This document shows positions 26,498-32,934 of a stretch of 41,673 nt of DNA, piece by piece. Within the stretch, counting starts at the first letter, position 1; every line of letters starts with the position of its first letter. Under the pieces are notes generated by a model, which searched no databases, was not told the DNA's origin, and worked only from the letters and a program-made list of their open reading frames with translations. The position numbers and the translations under genes are program-made. The DNA comes from an uncultured Eubacteriales bacterium (GTDB taxonomy: Bacteria; Bacillota; Clostridia; Peptostreptococcales; Anaerovoracaceae): NCBI GenBank assembly GCA_900545135.1, contig UQXL01000021.1, forward strand, positions 1 through 41,673. Direction: 5' to 3'.

Positions 26498-26790
26498 GTA
26501 ATATTATGGAAAATGTTGTACATTTTTTGTTTAGGTTGATTTTTGGCAACATTTTTGGTGTTTGCACAAGTCGAAATTTGTCGAACCAGCTATTAAATTG
26601 AGCGTATGTTGGCAAATTTTATAAAATCTGAAAATTTGCCAACATTTTTTTGAAAATATGTTGGCAAAATCGCCGCGAATCTTAAAAATGTACAACATCG
26701 ACATGCTTCGACATCATAAAAATCTTAAATTCGCCAAGTCTTTTCTGAAAATGTTGTCATTTCGGCGGTTTATTTAATTTTTGCCAACAT
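26498..26790. repeat. TIR-bounded hairpin module (type I), copy 2
   Basis: Starts GTAATATTATGGAAAATG. Inverted ends are GTCGAAATTTGTCGAA (26570-26585) and TCGACATGCTTCGACAT (26698-26714). The core has three mutually complementary segments: ATGTTGGCAAATTTT (26606-26620), AAAATTTGCCAACAT (26631-26645) and ATGTTGGCAAAAT (26658-26670). The middle one can pair with either neighbour. A final ATGTTGTCA / TGCCAACAT pair closes the copy. Confidence 0.8.
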
Positions 26791-26862
26791 CAAGACGACC
26801 TAATCATTTTATCTTTATGTCTTTCAGTTCAACCTGTCCAAATCATGCAACATTCCATTTTC

Positions 26863-27105
26863 GATGGACCCTGCTTGCGGCAACGCCGAACAATATGATT
26901 ATTGGGTTCATTATAACGCCCACCAGTCAGTCAGACGGCGTTTCAATGTCCGCTTCTTCTCGGCGCAGCCGTTACGATCTTCTGCGGACATTATACCACA
27001 AAGCAAGTCTGACAAAGTGATTCAATAAACGCTTCCTTGCAGCGAAGCTGAACAATATGATTTTTGCGTTTATTATACCGCAAAGCAAATCCGGCAGAGT
27101 AGCGT
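26863..27105. repeat. Tandem 80-82 bp structured repeats, about three units
   Basis: Unit boundaries at 26910, 26990 and 27072. Arms are TGGACCC/GGGTTCA, then TGTCCGC (26947-26953) / GCGGACA (26984-26990), then TAAACGC (27026-27032) / GCGTTTA (27066-27072). The inner hairpins are CGGC-AAC-GCCG, CGGC-GCA-GCCG and CAGC-GAA-GCTG. Two arm pairs and all inner stems are perfect despite sequence change. A truncated unit ends near 27105. Confidence 0.85.
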
Positions 27106-27150
27106 ATCTGGCTTTTTCAACGTATAAATCATCACAAAATCTTTATTTCG

Positions 27151-27314
27151 TTGAAAAGAACAGTCTGCAAAACATGCGCAGCTGCGCATGTTTTCAGCTG
27201 GGAGTCAAAATCTGTTTGAGCACGCCGCGCACTCTGTTCCTGAAAACGGCGTCGAGTTATTTTGATTCCCTGAAAACAAAGCAACGAGCCGTTTTTTTGC
27301 CTGTTCTTTGAAAG
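27151..27314. repeat. Large imperfect palindrome with a perfect 26-bp core palindrome
   Basis: Outer arms TTGAAAAGAACAG (from 27151) and CTGTTCTTTGAA (to 27312) enclose GCAAAA/TTTTGC and then GTTTTCAG..GGGAGTCAAAAT pairing with ATTTTGATTCCCTGAAAAC (27258-27277). At 27169-27194 a 26-base stretch centred on CAGCTG is a perfect palindrome. Between 27315 and the spoVG promoter there is only AT-rich sequence with no gene. Confidence 0.75.
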
Positions 27315-27485
27315 AAATAACAGTTTTGTGGTAATTTATTATACCATATCGCCGATAAAAATGCTTCTATATTTAACAAAAAAATAAAAAAGAATTATAC
27401 CCTATTATATTCTCCACCAATCAAAAATGTATCACAGCAATAATTTCCCATTATTTCTAGGATATATCATAATTTGAAATATTTA

Positions 27486-27514
27486 TTGCAAAAAACCGTC
27501 TCATGGGGTATACT
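27486..27514 (+). promoter_or_regulatory. Promoter of spoVG
   Basis: TTGCAA (27486-27491), a 17-base spacer, then TATACT (27509-27514), a good sigma-A pattern about 43 bases before the ATG. Bacillus spoVG uses sigma-H; I see no clear sigma-H pattern here. Confidence 0.75.
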
Positions 27515-27556
27515 GATTATGATTAAAAGTGGAAGTGTAAGAAAGGTGGAAAGATA

Positions 27557-27838
27557 ATGGAGATTACCGATGTAAGGATTAGAAAAGTCACTGACGAAGG
27601 AAAAATGAAAGCAATCGTTTCAATCACTTTCGACGAAGAGTTCGTAGTACATGACATCAAAATTATCGACGGACAAAACGGTCTCTTCATCGCTATGCCA
27701 AGCCGCAAAGTGAACGAGGGTGATTTCAGGGATATAGCGCACCCTATTCTTTCCGAAACGAGAGAAAAAATCAAAAACGCCATATTTCAGGAATATGAAA
27801 AGACTCTCCAAAGTCAGGACGAAACAGAGGAATCATAG
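27557..27838 (+). CDS. spoVG: Septation/RNA-binding regulator SpoVG
   Basis: The 93-residue protein matches SpoVG: MEITDVRIRKV, KAIVSITFDEEFVVHDIKII, GLFIAMPSRK and RDIAHPI. SpoVG is a small dimeric nucleic-acid-binding regulator of septation, sporulation and, in other Firmicutes, virulence genes. AAGGTGG ten bases upstream sets the start. In Bacillus it precedes glmU-prs on the same strand. Here it is divergent from murC, across 1.7 kb of repeats, with its own promoter and terminator. Confidence 0.97.
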   Translation: MEITDVRIRKVTDEGKMKAIVSITFDEEFVVHDIKIIDGQNGLFIAMPSRKVNEGDFRDIAHPILSETREKIKNAIFQEYEKTLQSQDETEES

Positions 27839-27856
27839 GAGATTTATACTCGCTAT

Positions 27857-27889
27857 AAAACCTCGGAGCTTAAAAGTTCCGAGGTTTTA
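27857..27889 (+). terminator. Intrinsic terminator of spoVG
   Basis: AAAACCTCGGAGCTT and a partly complementary AAGTTCCGAGGTTTT form a stem with a short AAA-type loop. The run TTTTACGTTTT follows, 18 bases after the stop. Confidence 0.85.
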
Positions 27890-27899
27890 CGTTTTCTGA

Positions 27900-28078
27900 A
27901 AAATATCCTTTGCGGTGTGTAGGTGTATGCCGCATCGGTATGCGATCTATTTGCGTTCTGTCGTCTATTTTCGGTTCTGTGGCCTGTTTGCGTTCTGCCG
28001 TCTATTTAAGGTTCTGTGGCCAGTTTGATGTTCTGCAGTAATTAAGGTTCTGCGGCTTAAGGTCCTTCAGCTGATCTG
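27900..28078. repeat. Degenerate tandem repeat between spoVG and pyk
   Basis: Repeating words (G/T)CGTTCTG(T/C)CGTCTATTT and GGTTCTG(T/C)GGCC(T/A)GTTT alternate from about 27945 to 28055 with a period near 45 bases, then decay. There is no gene in the convergent spoVG/pyk gap. Confidence 0.6.
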
Positions 28079-28080
28079 AG

Positions 28081-29538
28081 TTATGCTCCGGCTGATTTTT
28101 CATCGCCTTTGAATTGTTTTTTTGCTTCTATGACTCTTATTATATTGGTATTTCCTGGAACATCTACCGGCATGCCGGCGCTGATGACTACGGTATCTCC
28201 ATCATCTATGAGCCTGGCATCTATTGCCTTTTCGGCACAGTGCTGGAAGAGTTCTTCGATGTCATACCTGTAATTGGCCATCATTGGTCTTACTCCCCAT
28301 ACGAGGGAAAGCTGATGATAAGTCTTGCTGTATGGAGTCGAGCCTATGATGAGAATGTCCGGCCTGAATTTGGACATGCGCCTGGCTGTGTATCCTGTCT
28401 TTGTTATGGCCATCAGAGCGGAAGCATTTATGTCCTTTGCCAGCGTGCAGGCGGCATGTCCTACGGCATTGGTAGTATCCATGGCGTCCATCTCGTGCCA
28501 TATCATATTCCTTGCGGGGACTTTAGGCTGATCCTCTTCTGCCTGGCGGGCAATTTTAGCCATGGTTTCAACAGCCTCGACAGGATATTTTCCTGCGGCT
28601 GTTTCTCCCGAAAGCATTACCGCTGAAGTGCCGTCAAATACCGCGTTGGCCACGTCGGTTATCTCTGCCCTTGTCGGCAGCGGACTTGAGATCATCGACT
28701 CAAGCATCTGAGTGGCGGTAATGGCGATCTTTCCAGACTGAACGCAGCGCCTGATAAATCGTTTCTGTATGCCGGGAAGCTTTTCGTAAGCCACCTCTAC
28801 GCCCAGGTCGCCCCTGGCCACCATTATTCCGTCGGCAGCGTCCAGTATTTCCTCGAAATTTTCTATGCCCTGTGTGCTTTCTATCTTGGCGATAACCTTG
28901 ATTTCTTTTCCGCCGTTTTCAGCGAGAAGCTTTTTTATTTCCAGCACGTCGCCGGCGCTCCTGACGAAAGAGGCGGCGATGTAATCCACGTCGTTTTCGA
29001 TGCCGAACAGTATGTCATCTCTGTCCTGGCCGCTTATATACTGCATGTTGAGTTTCACGTTGGGAAGATTGATTCCCTTGTGGTTGCTTATCCTGCCGCC
29101 GTGGACTACTATGCCCTCAACTTCTTTTTCCGAGGTCTTCGTGACTTTTATCACTATCTTTCCGTCGTTGATGAGGACAATGTTGCCCGGCGCGACTTCT
29201 TTAGGCAGATCCTTGTATGTCACGGAAACGATGTCCTTAGTTCCGTCGACAGCTTCAGTGGTAAGGGTGAAAGTCTGGCCGTTTTCCAGCATCTCTTCTC
29301 CTCTGATAAAATTGCCCGTCCTTATCTCGGGGCCCTTGGTGTCAAGGAGAACCGCCGCCGGAACGCCGAGCTTATCTCTTACGCCTCGAAATCTTTCTAT
29401 GGTCTGCTTGTGCTCCTCATGAGTACCGTGGGAAAAATTGAGACGAACCACGTTCATCCCGGCTTTCAGCATGGCCTCCATAGTCTTTTCATCAGACGAC
29501 GACGGTCCAAGAGTACATACAATCTTCGTTTTTCTCAT
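28081..29538 (-). CDS. pyk: Pyruvate kinase
   Basis: Last ATP-forming step of glycolysis, phosphoenolpyruvate to pyruvate. The 485 residues include TKIVCTLGPSS, NVVRLNFSHGTHEEH, DTKGPEIRTG, the active-site segment VIAKIESTQGIENFEEI, MVARGDLGVE and ATQMLESMI. The length fits the form without the extra C-terminal PEP-utiliser domain seen in Bacillus. Start ATG at 29538 with GGGAGGAAAG upstream. It follows the CobW-like gene by 24 bases and may be co-transcribed with it. Confidence 0.97.
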   Translation of the reverse strand: MRKTKIVCTLGPSSSDEKTMEAMLKAGMNVVRLNFSHGTHEEHKQTIERFRGVRDKLGVPAAVLLDTKGPEIRTGNFIRGEEMLENGQTFTLTTEAVDGTKDIVSVTYKDLPKEVAPGNIVLINDGKIVIKVTKTSEKEVEGIVVHGGRISNHKGINLPNVKLNMQYISGQDRDDILFGIENDVDYIAASFVRSAGDVLEIKKLLAENGGKEIKVIAKIESTQGIENFEEILDAADGIMVARGDLGVEVAYEKLPGIQKRFIRRCVQSGKIAITATQMLESMISSPLPTRAEITDVANAVFDGTSAVMLSGETAAGKYPVEAVETMAKIARQAEEDQPKVPARNMIWHEMDAMDTTNAVGHAACTLAKDINASALMAITKTGYTARRMSKFRPDILIIGSTPYSKTYHQLSLVWGVRPMMANYRYDIEELFQHCAEKAIDARLIDDGDTVVISAGMPVDVPGNTNIIRVIEAKKQFKGDEKSAGA

Positions 29539-29562
29539 ACTTTCCTCCCAAAATTCCAGAAA

Positions 29563-30516
29563 CTAATAAAAAGTAGCGACTTCTTCTTCCGGCGCGGAAA
29601 CCTTTTCTACGCTTAGTACGTGGAAAACCGGCCCTTCGCTCTGATACATATGGTTATATTCCTTTTCCACCTTAGCTGTCATTACGGCCCAGCCGCCGTG
29701 TTCAAGCTCCTGAGATTTCTCATACTTGGCCACAAGGCCTCCGAACTGGATATCTTCGATGCAGCATGTCATTATATGTCTTCCGATGACGAATTCGTCG
29801 TCATCCAGTCCTCCGCCCAGCAGAGTCCTGCCCTTTATGGTCATAACTTTGCCGTAATATTTTTCTTCTTCCTCGTTCATATCGGAATACCATATGGCGT
29901 AGTCCTTGTCTTCTATCTTTATCTCGGGAGACGTGATGTCGTAAGGAAGAGGATCTTCGATATCGTCAAATTCTATGTGGTCTTTGTCGTATTCATATAT
30001 TATCTGGCATCTTCTGTTGATGACTCTCACTATCTTGTGATAGTCCATCTTGTCCATGGATTTGTCAAAGTTTTTAAAGATTATGGCTTCCGGTGATTTT
30101 ATCTTGTCCACAGTCAGGTTGCGCATATTGTTGTTATAAGTGAGGTAAGTGCGGGAATCTGCAAAGGACATTTCCTGATACACACGCCAGTTTTCCGGCA
30201 GAGAGCCATAGAGGTTGTCTAAAAGCCACATGCCGTTGTATTCTATTATGATCCTCTCAAATTTATATTTTTCTTCCAAATCTTTAAGATATGCTTCTGT
30301 CAGTTGCTCTTCTTCATCTAAAGAAACTATTTTAACGTTGGAAGCAGCGAATTTCAATGGTTCCAGCTCTCTTTCGCCTTCTTCGCAGAGCAGAACCAGG
30401 GTTCTCTCTCCTCCGTTGAACTGAGGGTCTTCCAGAGTTTCCTGAATGAATGTAGTTTTACCTGCGTCTAAAAATCCCGTAAAAAGATATACAGGTACTT
30501 CTCTCATGTCTGCCAT
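29563..30516 (-). CDS. CobW/P47K-family GTPase-like protein with a C-terminal DUF1980-like segment
   Basis: The 317-residue protein begins with a CobW-type P-loop GFLDAGKTT (14-22; the usual form is GFLGAGKTT). The usual EPSG segment is EYNG (92-95), the NKxD guanine motif looks changed (KNFDK near 148), and the CxCC metal motif is missing, so it is a divergent member. From about 222 the segment YYGKVMTIKGR, FVIGRHIMTCC (Cys251, Cys252), GGLVAKYEKS and WAVMTAKVE resembles the C-terminal part of the DUF1980 (YcgQ/TIGR03943) proteins. I start at the ATG at 30516; the earlier ATG sits only about 3 bases after the ribosome site. The metal role is inferred. Confidence 0.72.
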   Translation of the reverse strand: MADMREVPVYLFTGFLDAGKTTFIQETLEDPQFNGGERTLVLLCEEGERELEPLKFAASNVKIVSLDEEEQLTEAYLKDLEEKYKFERIIIEYNGMWLLDNLYGSLPENWRVYQEMSFADSRTYLTYNNNMRNLTVDKIKSPEAIIFKNFDKSMDKMDYHKIVRVINRRCQIIYEYDKDHIEFDDIEDPLPYDITSPEIKIEDKDYAIWYSDMNEEEEKYYGKVMTIKGRTLLGGGLDDDEFVIGRHIMTCCIEDIQFGGLVAKYEKSQELEHGGWAVMTAKVEKEYNHMYQSEGPVFHVLSVEKVSAPEEEVATFY

Positions 30517-30552
30517 TTTACGCATCCTTCCTTTTATCTTTTTATAGTTTAA

Positions 30553-30578
30553 GCCTGCCGTGTTTTGCTGCGGCAGGC
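30553..30578 (-). terminator. Hairpin between the two GTPase genes (possible terminator or attenuator)
   Basis: GCCTGCCG and CGGCAGGC pair perfectly around a 10-base loop. The minus-strand exit is TTAAACTATAAAA, too poor in T for a firm terminator. Partial read-through into the downstream GTPase and pyk is possible. Confidence 0.5.
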
Positions 30579-30624
30579 CTCGAATTATGGTTCGCCCTTC
30601 TAAGCTGATTCATCGCTGCAGGAA

Positions 30625-31665
30625 CTACAGGCCGAAAAGTTTTCTTACTGCGTCTTCCTTAAGCTCAGAGCCTATGACGCAGAGTCTTCCGGTAACTTCT
30701 GCGGCTCCTTTTCTCACGTCCGCTTCCCCCGGAACATAGTCGAAATGTATCCATTCTCCGTCAGTCCCCTCGACTATGCCTTTAGCTCTGAGGACAAAGC
30801 CGTAAGCATGCTGGTCTTCAAGACTTTCGAGGGCTTTCTTTATCTCTTCTGCACTATATTTTCTGGTGGTCTCCTCGCCTATGCTGTCAAAGACTTCGTC
30901 GGCATGATGATGGCCGTGGTGGTCGTGGTCATGTCCGCAGCAGCAGTGGTCGCCGTGTTCATGGCGTTTATGCTCATGGTCATGCTCGTGATCATGGTGA
31001 TGCTCGTGATCATGGTCATGCTCGTCTTCCCTGTGTTCTTCTTCAAGTCTTCTCAAAGAAGCCTCGATGGTGTCCCTCTTTTCCATGGCGGCCAGAATCT
31101 GCTTTCCGGAAAGCTTATCCCAGTCTGTAGTTATCATTACAGCGTGAGGATTGTGCTCCCTGAGCATTTCCGTAACCTGCTGAAGCTTTTCGTCGGAAAG
31201 CTTAGATGTATGGCTGAGTATGATAGAGCTGGCGTGCTCCACCTGATTGTTGAAGAATTCTCCGAAATTTTTCATGTATATTTTGGCTTTTCCAGCGTCT
31301 ACCACGGTAGTAAAGCCGTTGAGCCTGACTTCGTCTATATGGAGGTTTTCTACCGCGTCGATTATGTCGCTGAGCTTTCCTACTCCTGACGGCTCTATCA
31401 ATATTCTTTCAGGCTGAAATTCTTCGACCACCTGTCTCAAAGCCTTTCCGAAATCGCCCACGAGACTGCAGCATATACAGCCGGAGTTCATTTCGTTTAT
31501 TTCGATTCCCGAATCTTTCAGAAATCCTCCGTCGATGCCGATCTCGCCGAATTCATTTTCTATCAGAACTACTTTTTCCCCCTTGTAGGCTTCTTCCACC
31601 AACTTTTTGATCAGTGTAGTCTTGCCTGCTCCTAAAAATCCTGAAAAAATATCTACTTTAATCAT
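30625..31665 (-). CDS. COG0523 metallochaperone GTPase with a His-rich metal-binding loop
   Basis: The 346-residue GTPase has P-loop GFLGAGKTT (9-17), IENEFGEIGID, the metal site GCICC (62-66, the CxCC motif), EPSGVGKLSDI and a C-terminal CobW domain (from about 270). Between about 211 and 254 lies an exceptionally His/Asp/Glu-rich run containing about 20 His plus a CCC triplet. COG0523 proteins deliver or manage Zn, Co, Ni or Fe; the His tail suggests Zn or Ni/Co storage. The start is the ATG at 31665, 9 bases after AGGG. A TATAAT lies about 65 bases upstream. No Zur box was recognised. Confidence 0.9.
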   Translation of the reverse strand: MIKVDIFSGFLGAGKTTLIKKLVEEAYKGEKVVLIENEFGEIGIDGGFLKDSGIEINEMNSGCICCSLVGDFGKALRQVVEEFQPERILIEPSGVGKLSDIIDAVENLHIDEVRLNGFTTVVDAGKAKIYMKNFGEFFNNQVEHASSIILSHTSKLSDEKLQQVTEMLREHNPHAVMITTDWDKLSGKQILAAMEKRDTIEASLRRLEEEHREDEHDHDHEHHHDHEHDHEHKRHEHGDHCCCGHDHDHHGHHHADEVFDSIGEETTRKYSAEEIKKALESLEDQHAYGFVLRAKGIVEGTDGEWIHFDYVPGEADVRKGAAEVTGRLCVIGSELKEDAVRKLFGL

Positions 31666-31731
31666 TTTCATCATCCCTTTTCATTTATTTTATTGCCGCG
31701 AACTGCGGCTCAGTTTTCCTATAACTAAATT

Positions 31732-31760
31732 ATTATACCACTTTAACTGGGAAATTAAAA
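31732..31760 (-). promoter_or_regulatory. Promoter of the COG0523 gene
   Basis: On the minus strand TATAAT (31737-31732) is perfect. The -35 at 17 bases spacing is TTTTAA, weak. It overlaps the promoter region of the divergent [2Fe-2S] gene. Confidence 0.6.
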
Positions 31761-31770
31761 GTGATATACT
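31743..31770 (+). promoter_or_regulatory. Promoter of the BFD-like gene
   Basis: TTAACT (31743-31748), a 16-base gap and TATACT (31765-31770) on the plus strand, 50 bases before the ATG. It is interlaced with the divergent minus-strand promoter, so the two may be exclusive. Confidence 0.55.
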
Positions 31771-31820
31771 TAATTACGAAGCGCTAATAATAAATCATAT
31801 ATTTATGGAGGTCAACTGCT

Positions 31821-32009
31821 ATGGATAAAAATTCAAGAGAGTATGAGACATGCGCCTGCCGCCACGTCACCAGAGGTGAAATTGAGGATTTCGCCAGAGA
31901 AACGGGTATAACCGATCTCAAAGAAATCTGCGAAAAGCTCAATATAGGCAACAAGTGCGGCGGCTGCAGGGAAATGATCATGGAAATTATAGAAAGCGTC
32001 AATCAGTAA
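31821..32009 (+). CDS. BFD-like [2Fe-2S]-binding protein
   Basis: A 62-residue protein with the bacterioferritin-associated ferredoxin pattern: C11-x-C13, then 32 residues on C46-x-x-C49 in GNKCGGC, enough to ligate one [2Fe-2S] cluster. HVTRGEIEDFARETGITDLKEI matches the BFD helix-turn-helix fold. It probably acts in iron handling or as a small redox partner. GGAGG stands 9 bases before the ATG. It faces a DUF3793 gene with an iron-type operator and is divergent from the metallochaperone gene, so the neighbourhood is metal-related. Confidence 0.88.
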   Translation: MDKNSREYETCACRHVTRGEIEDFARETGITDLKEICEKLNIGNKCGGCREMIMEIIESVNQ

Positions 32010-32041
32010 TGCAAGCCCTCGAGCTGAAAGGGTTATTGCAT

Positions 32042-32076
32042 AAAAAGCCGGCGGAATGCGATTCCGCCGGCTTTTT
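32042..32076. terminator. Strong bidirectional terminator
   Basis: AAAAAGCCGGCGGAAT and ATTCCGCCGGCTTTTT pair perfectly around a short GCG-type loop. A and T runs on either side let it serve both the BFD-like gene and the convergent DUF3793 gene. Confidence 0.93.
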
Positions 32077-32134
32077 ATCATGGCTTTTAAGAAATTGGCT
32101 AAGAGGAGGCATTTTTTAGCCTTGTATATTTGAA

Positions 32135-32698
32135 TCAGTTTGTACGCTTCCCTGCTACAGTGAGCTTTTCCAGCGTAAAACCTCTTTCAAAACGGTCTAA
32201 ATATATTTCGCTGCACTTTCTGTACCTTGCGAAAGTTCTGCGGGCTTTTTCCTCGTCTCCGTACACTTTCCAGTATCCGGCAAACTTAAAGTCTTTTGCT
32301 TTGTTCTGTATGAATCCGCGGACATCTTCCGGCGGAAATCCGAGAAACACCCCCACCTCATGAGGGAACCCGTTGGACTCTTCTATCCTTTTTATCAGTT
32401 TTACTATACATTTTTCAACGTTTCCGCAGCAATAGCCCAGCTCCCGCATGATGGTGCATACCATGTCGTTTTCCATGTCCTTTTTAAGCAGCTCCGGGCG
32501 GAAAACGTAGAGCAGCATCTTGTTGTCCCTGTTTCTCAGAGGTATGGTCCTGACGCCCTTTCCCCTGAAAGCCTTGTTGGTCTTTCTGATAAAGTTCTTC
32601 ATCTCTTCTGCATCTTCAAATACGCAGGAGAATATATTGCCTGTCTTTATGGCTGCGAGAGTCGGCGCACAATGTCTAACTAACAATTTTTCTGTCAT
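32135..32698 (-). CDS. DUF3793 family protein
   Basis: The 187-residue protein carries the conserved DUF3793 segment FPHEVGVFLGFPPEDVRGFI near 112-131, preceded by ELGYCCGNVEKC with three Cys and followed by the GYWKVYGDEEKARRTFARYRKC region. The family is found in Clostridia near iron and haem genes, but its activity is not established. Two DtxR-like palindromes lie directly upstream, which suggests iron or manganese control. A putative partner is the convergent BFD-like gene. Confidence 0.88.
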   Translation of the reverse strand: MTEKLLVRHCAPTLAAIKTGNIFSCVFEDAEEMKNFIRKTNKAFRGKGVRTIPLRNRDNKMLLYVFRPELLKKDMENDMVCTIMRELGYCCGNVEKCIVKLIKRIEESNGFPHEVGVFLGFPPEDVRGFIQNKAKDFKFAGYWKVYGDEEKARRTFARYRKCSEIYLDRFERGFTLEKLTVAGKRTN

Positions 32699-32715
32699 GA
32701 TTTCTTTCGCATCTG

Positions 32716-32764
32716 GTTAGTTAAAGCTAACTCGTTCTTTAAAAATTTAGTTAGCTCTAACTAA
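32716..32764 (-). promoter_or_regulatory. Tandem palindromic operator, DtxR/IdeR-like
   Basis: Two related inverted repeats precede the DUF3793 gene: GTTAGTTAAAGCTAAC (32716-32731) and TTAGTTAGCTCTAACTAA (32747-32764). They are 31 bases apart centre to centre, about three helical turns. The second resembles the DtxR-family TTAGGTTAGCCTAACCTAA consensus with some differences. The regulator itself is not in the window. Confidence 0.7.
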
Positions 32765-32876
32765 CTTATTTTAAGTTTACATGCTTTCCTCCTTTTTGTC
32801 AATCTGTTTTTTATATTTTTTGCGAATATTTTTTAAAATCTTCTTTTTCCATATTTTTTCCCAAACAAATAAAAAA

Positions 32877-32909
32877 ACACCTGCCAGAGATTGACTCCCT
32901 GGCAGGTGT
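32877..32909 (-). terminator. Terminator of the bceA-bceB-like operon
   Basis: ACACCTGCCAG pairs perfectly with CTGGCAGGTGT around an 11-base loop. On the minus strand it is followed by TTTTTTTATTTG. It lies 26 bases after the permease stop. Confidence 0.92.
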
Positions 32910-32934
32910 ATCGGGTATGGTATATCTGCAGTCT

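Noticed and set aside
27151..27314. Retron or other reverse-transcriptase-linked structured RNA
   Set aside because: Large inverted repeats are present, but no reverse transcriptase or other effector gene is adjacent.
30745..31389. 214-codon plus-strand open frame opposite the His-rich GTPase
   Set aside because: Its Met/Val-rich low-complexity run is the antisense of the GTPase His codons. The minus-strand gene has all family motifs.
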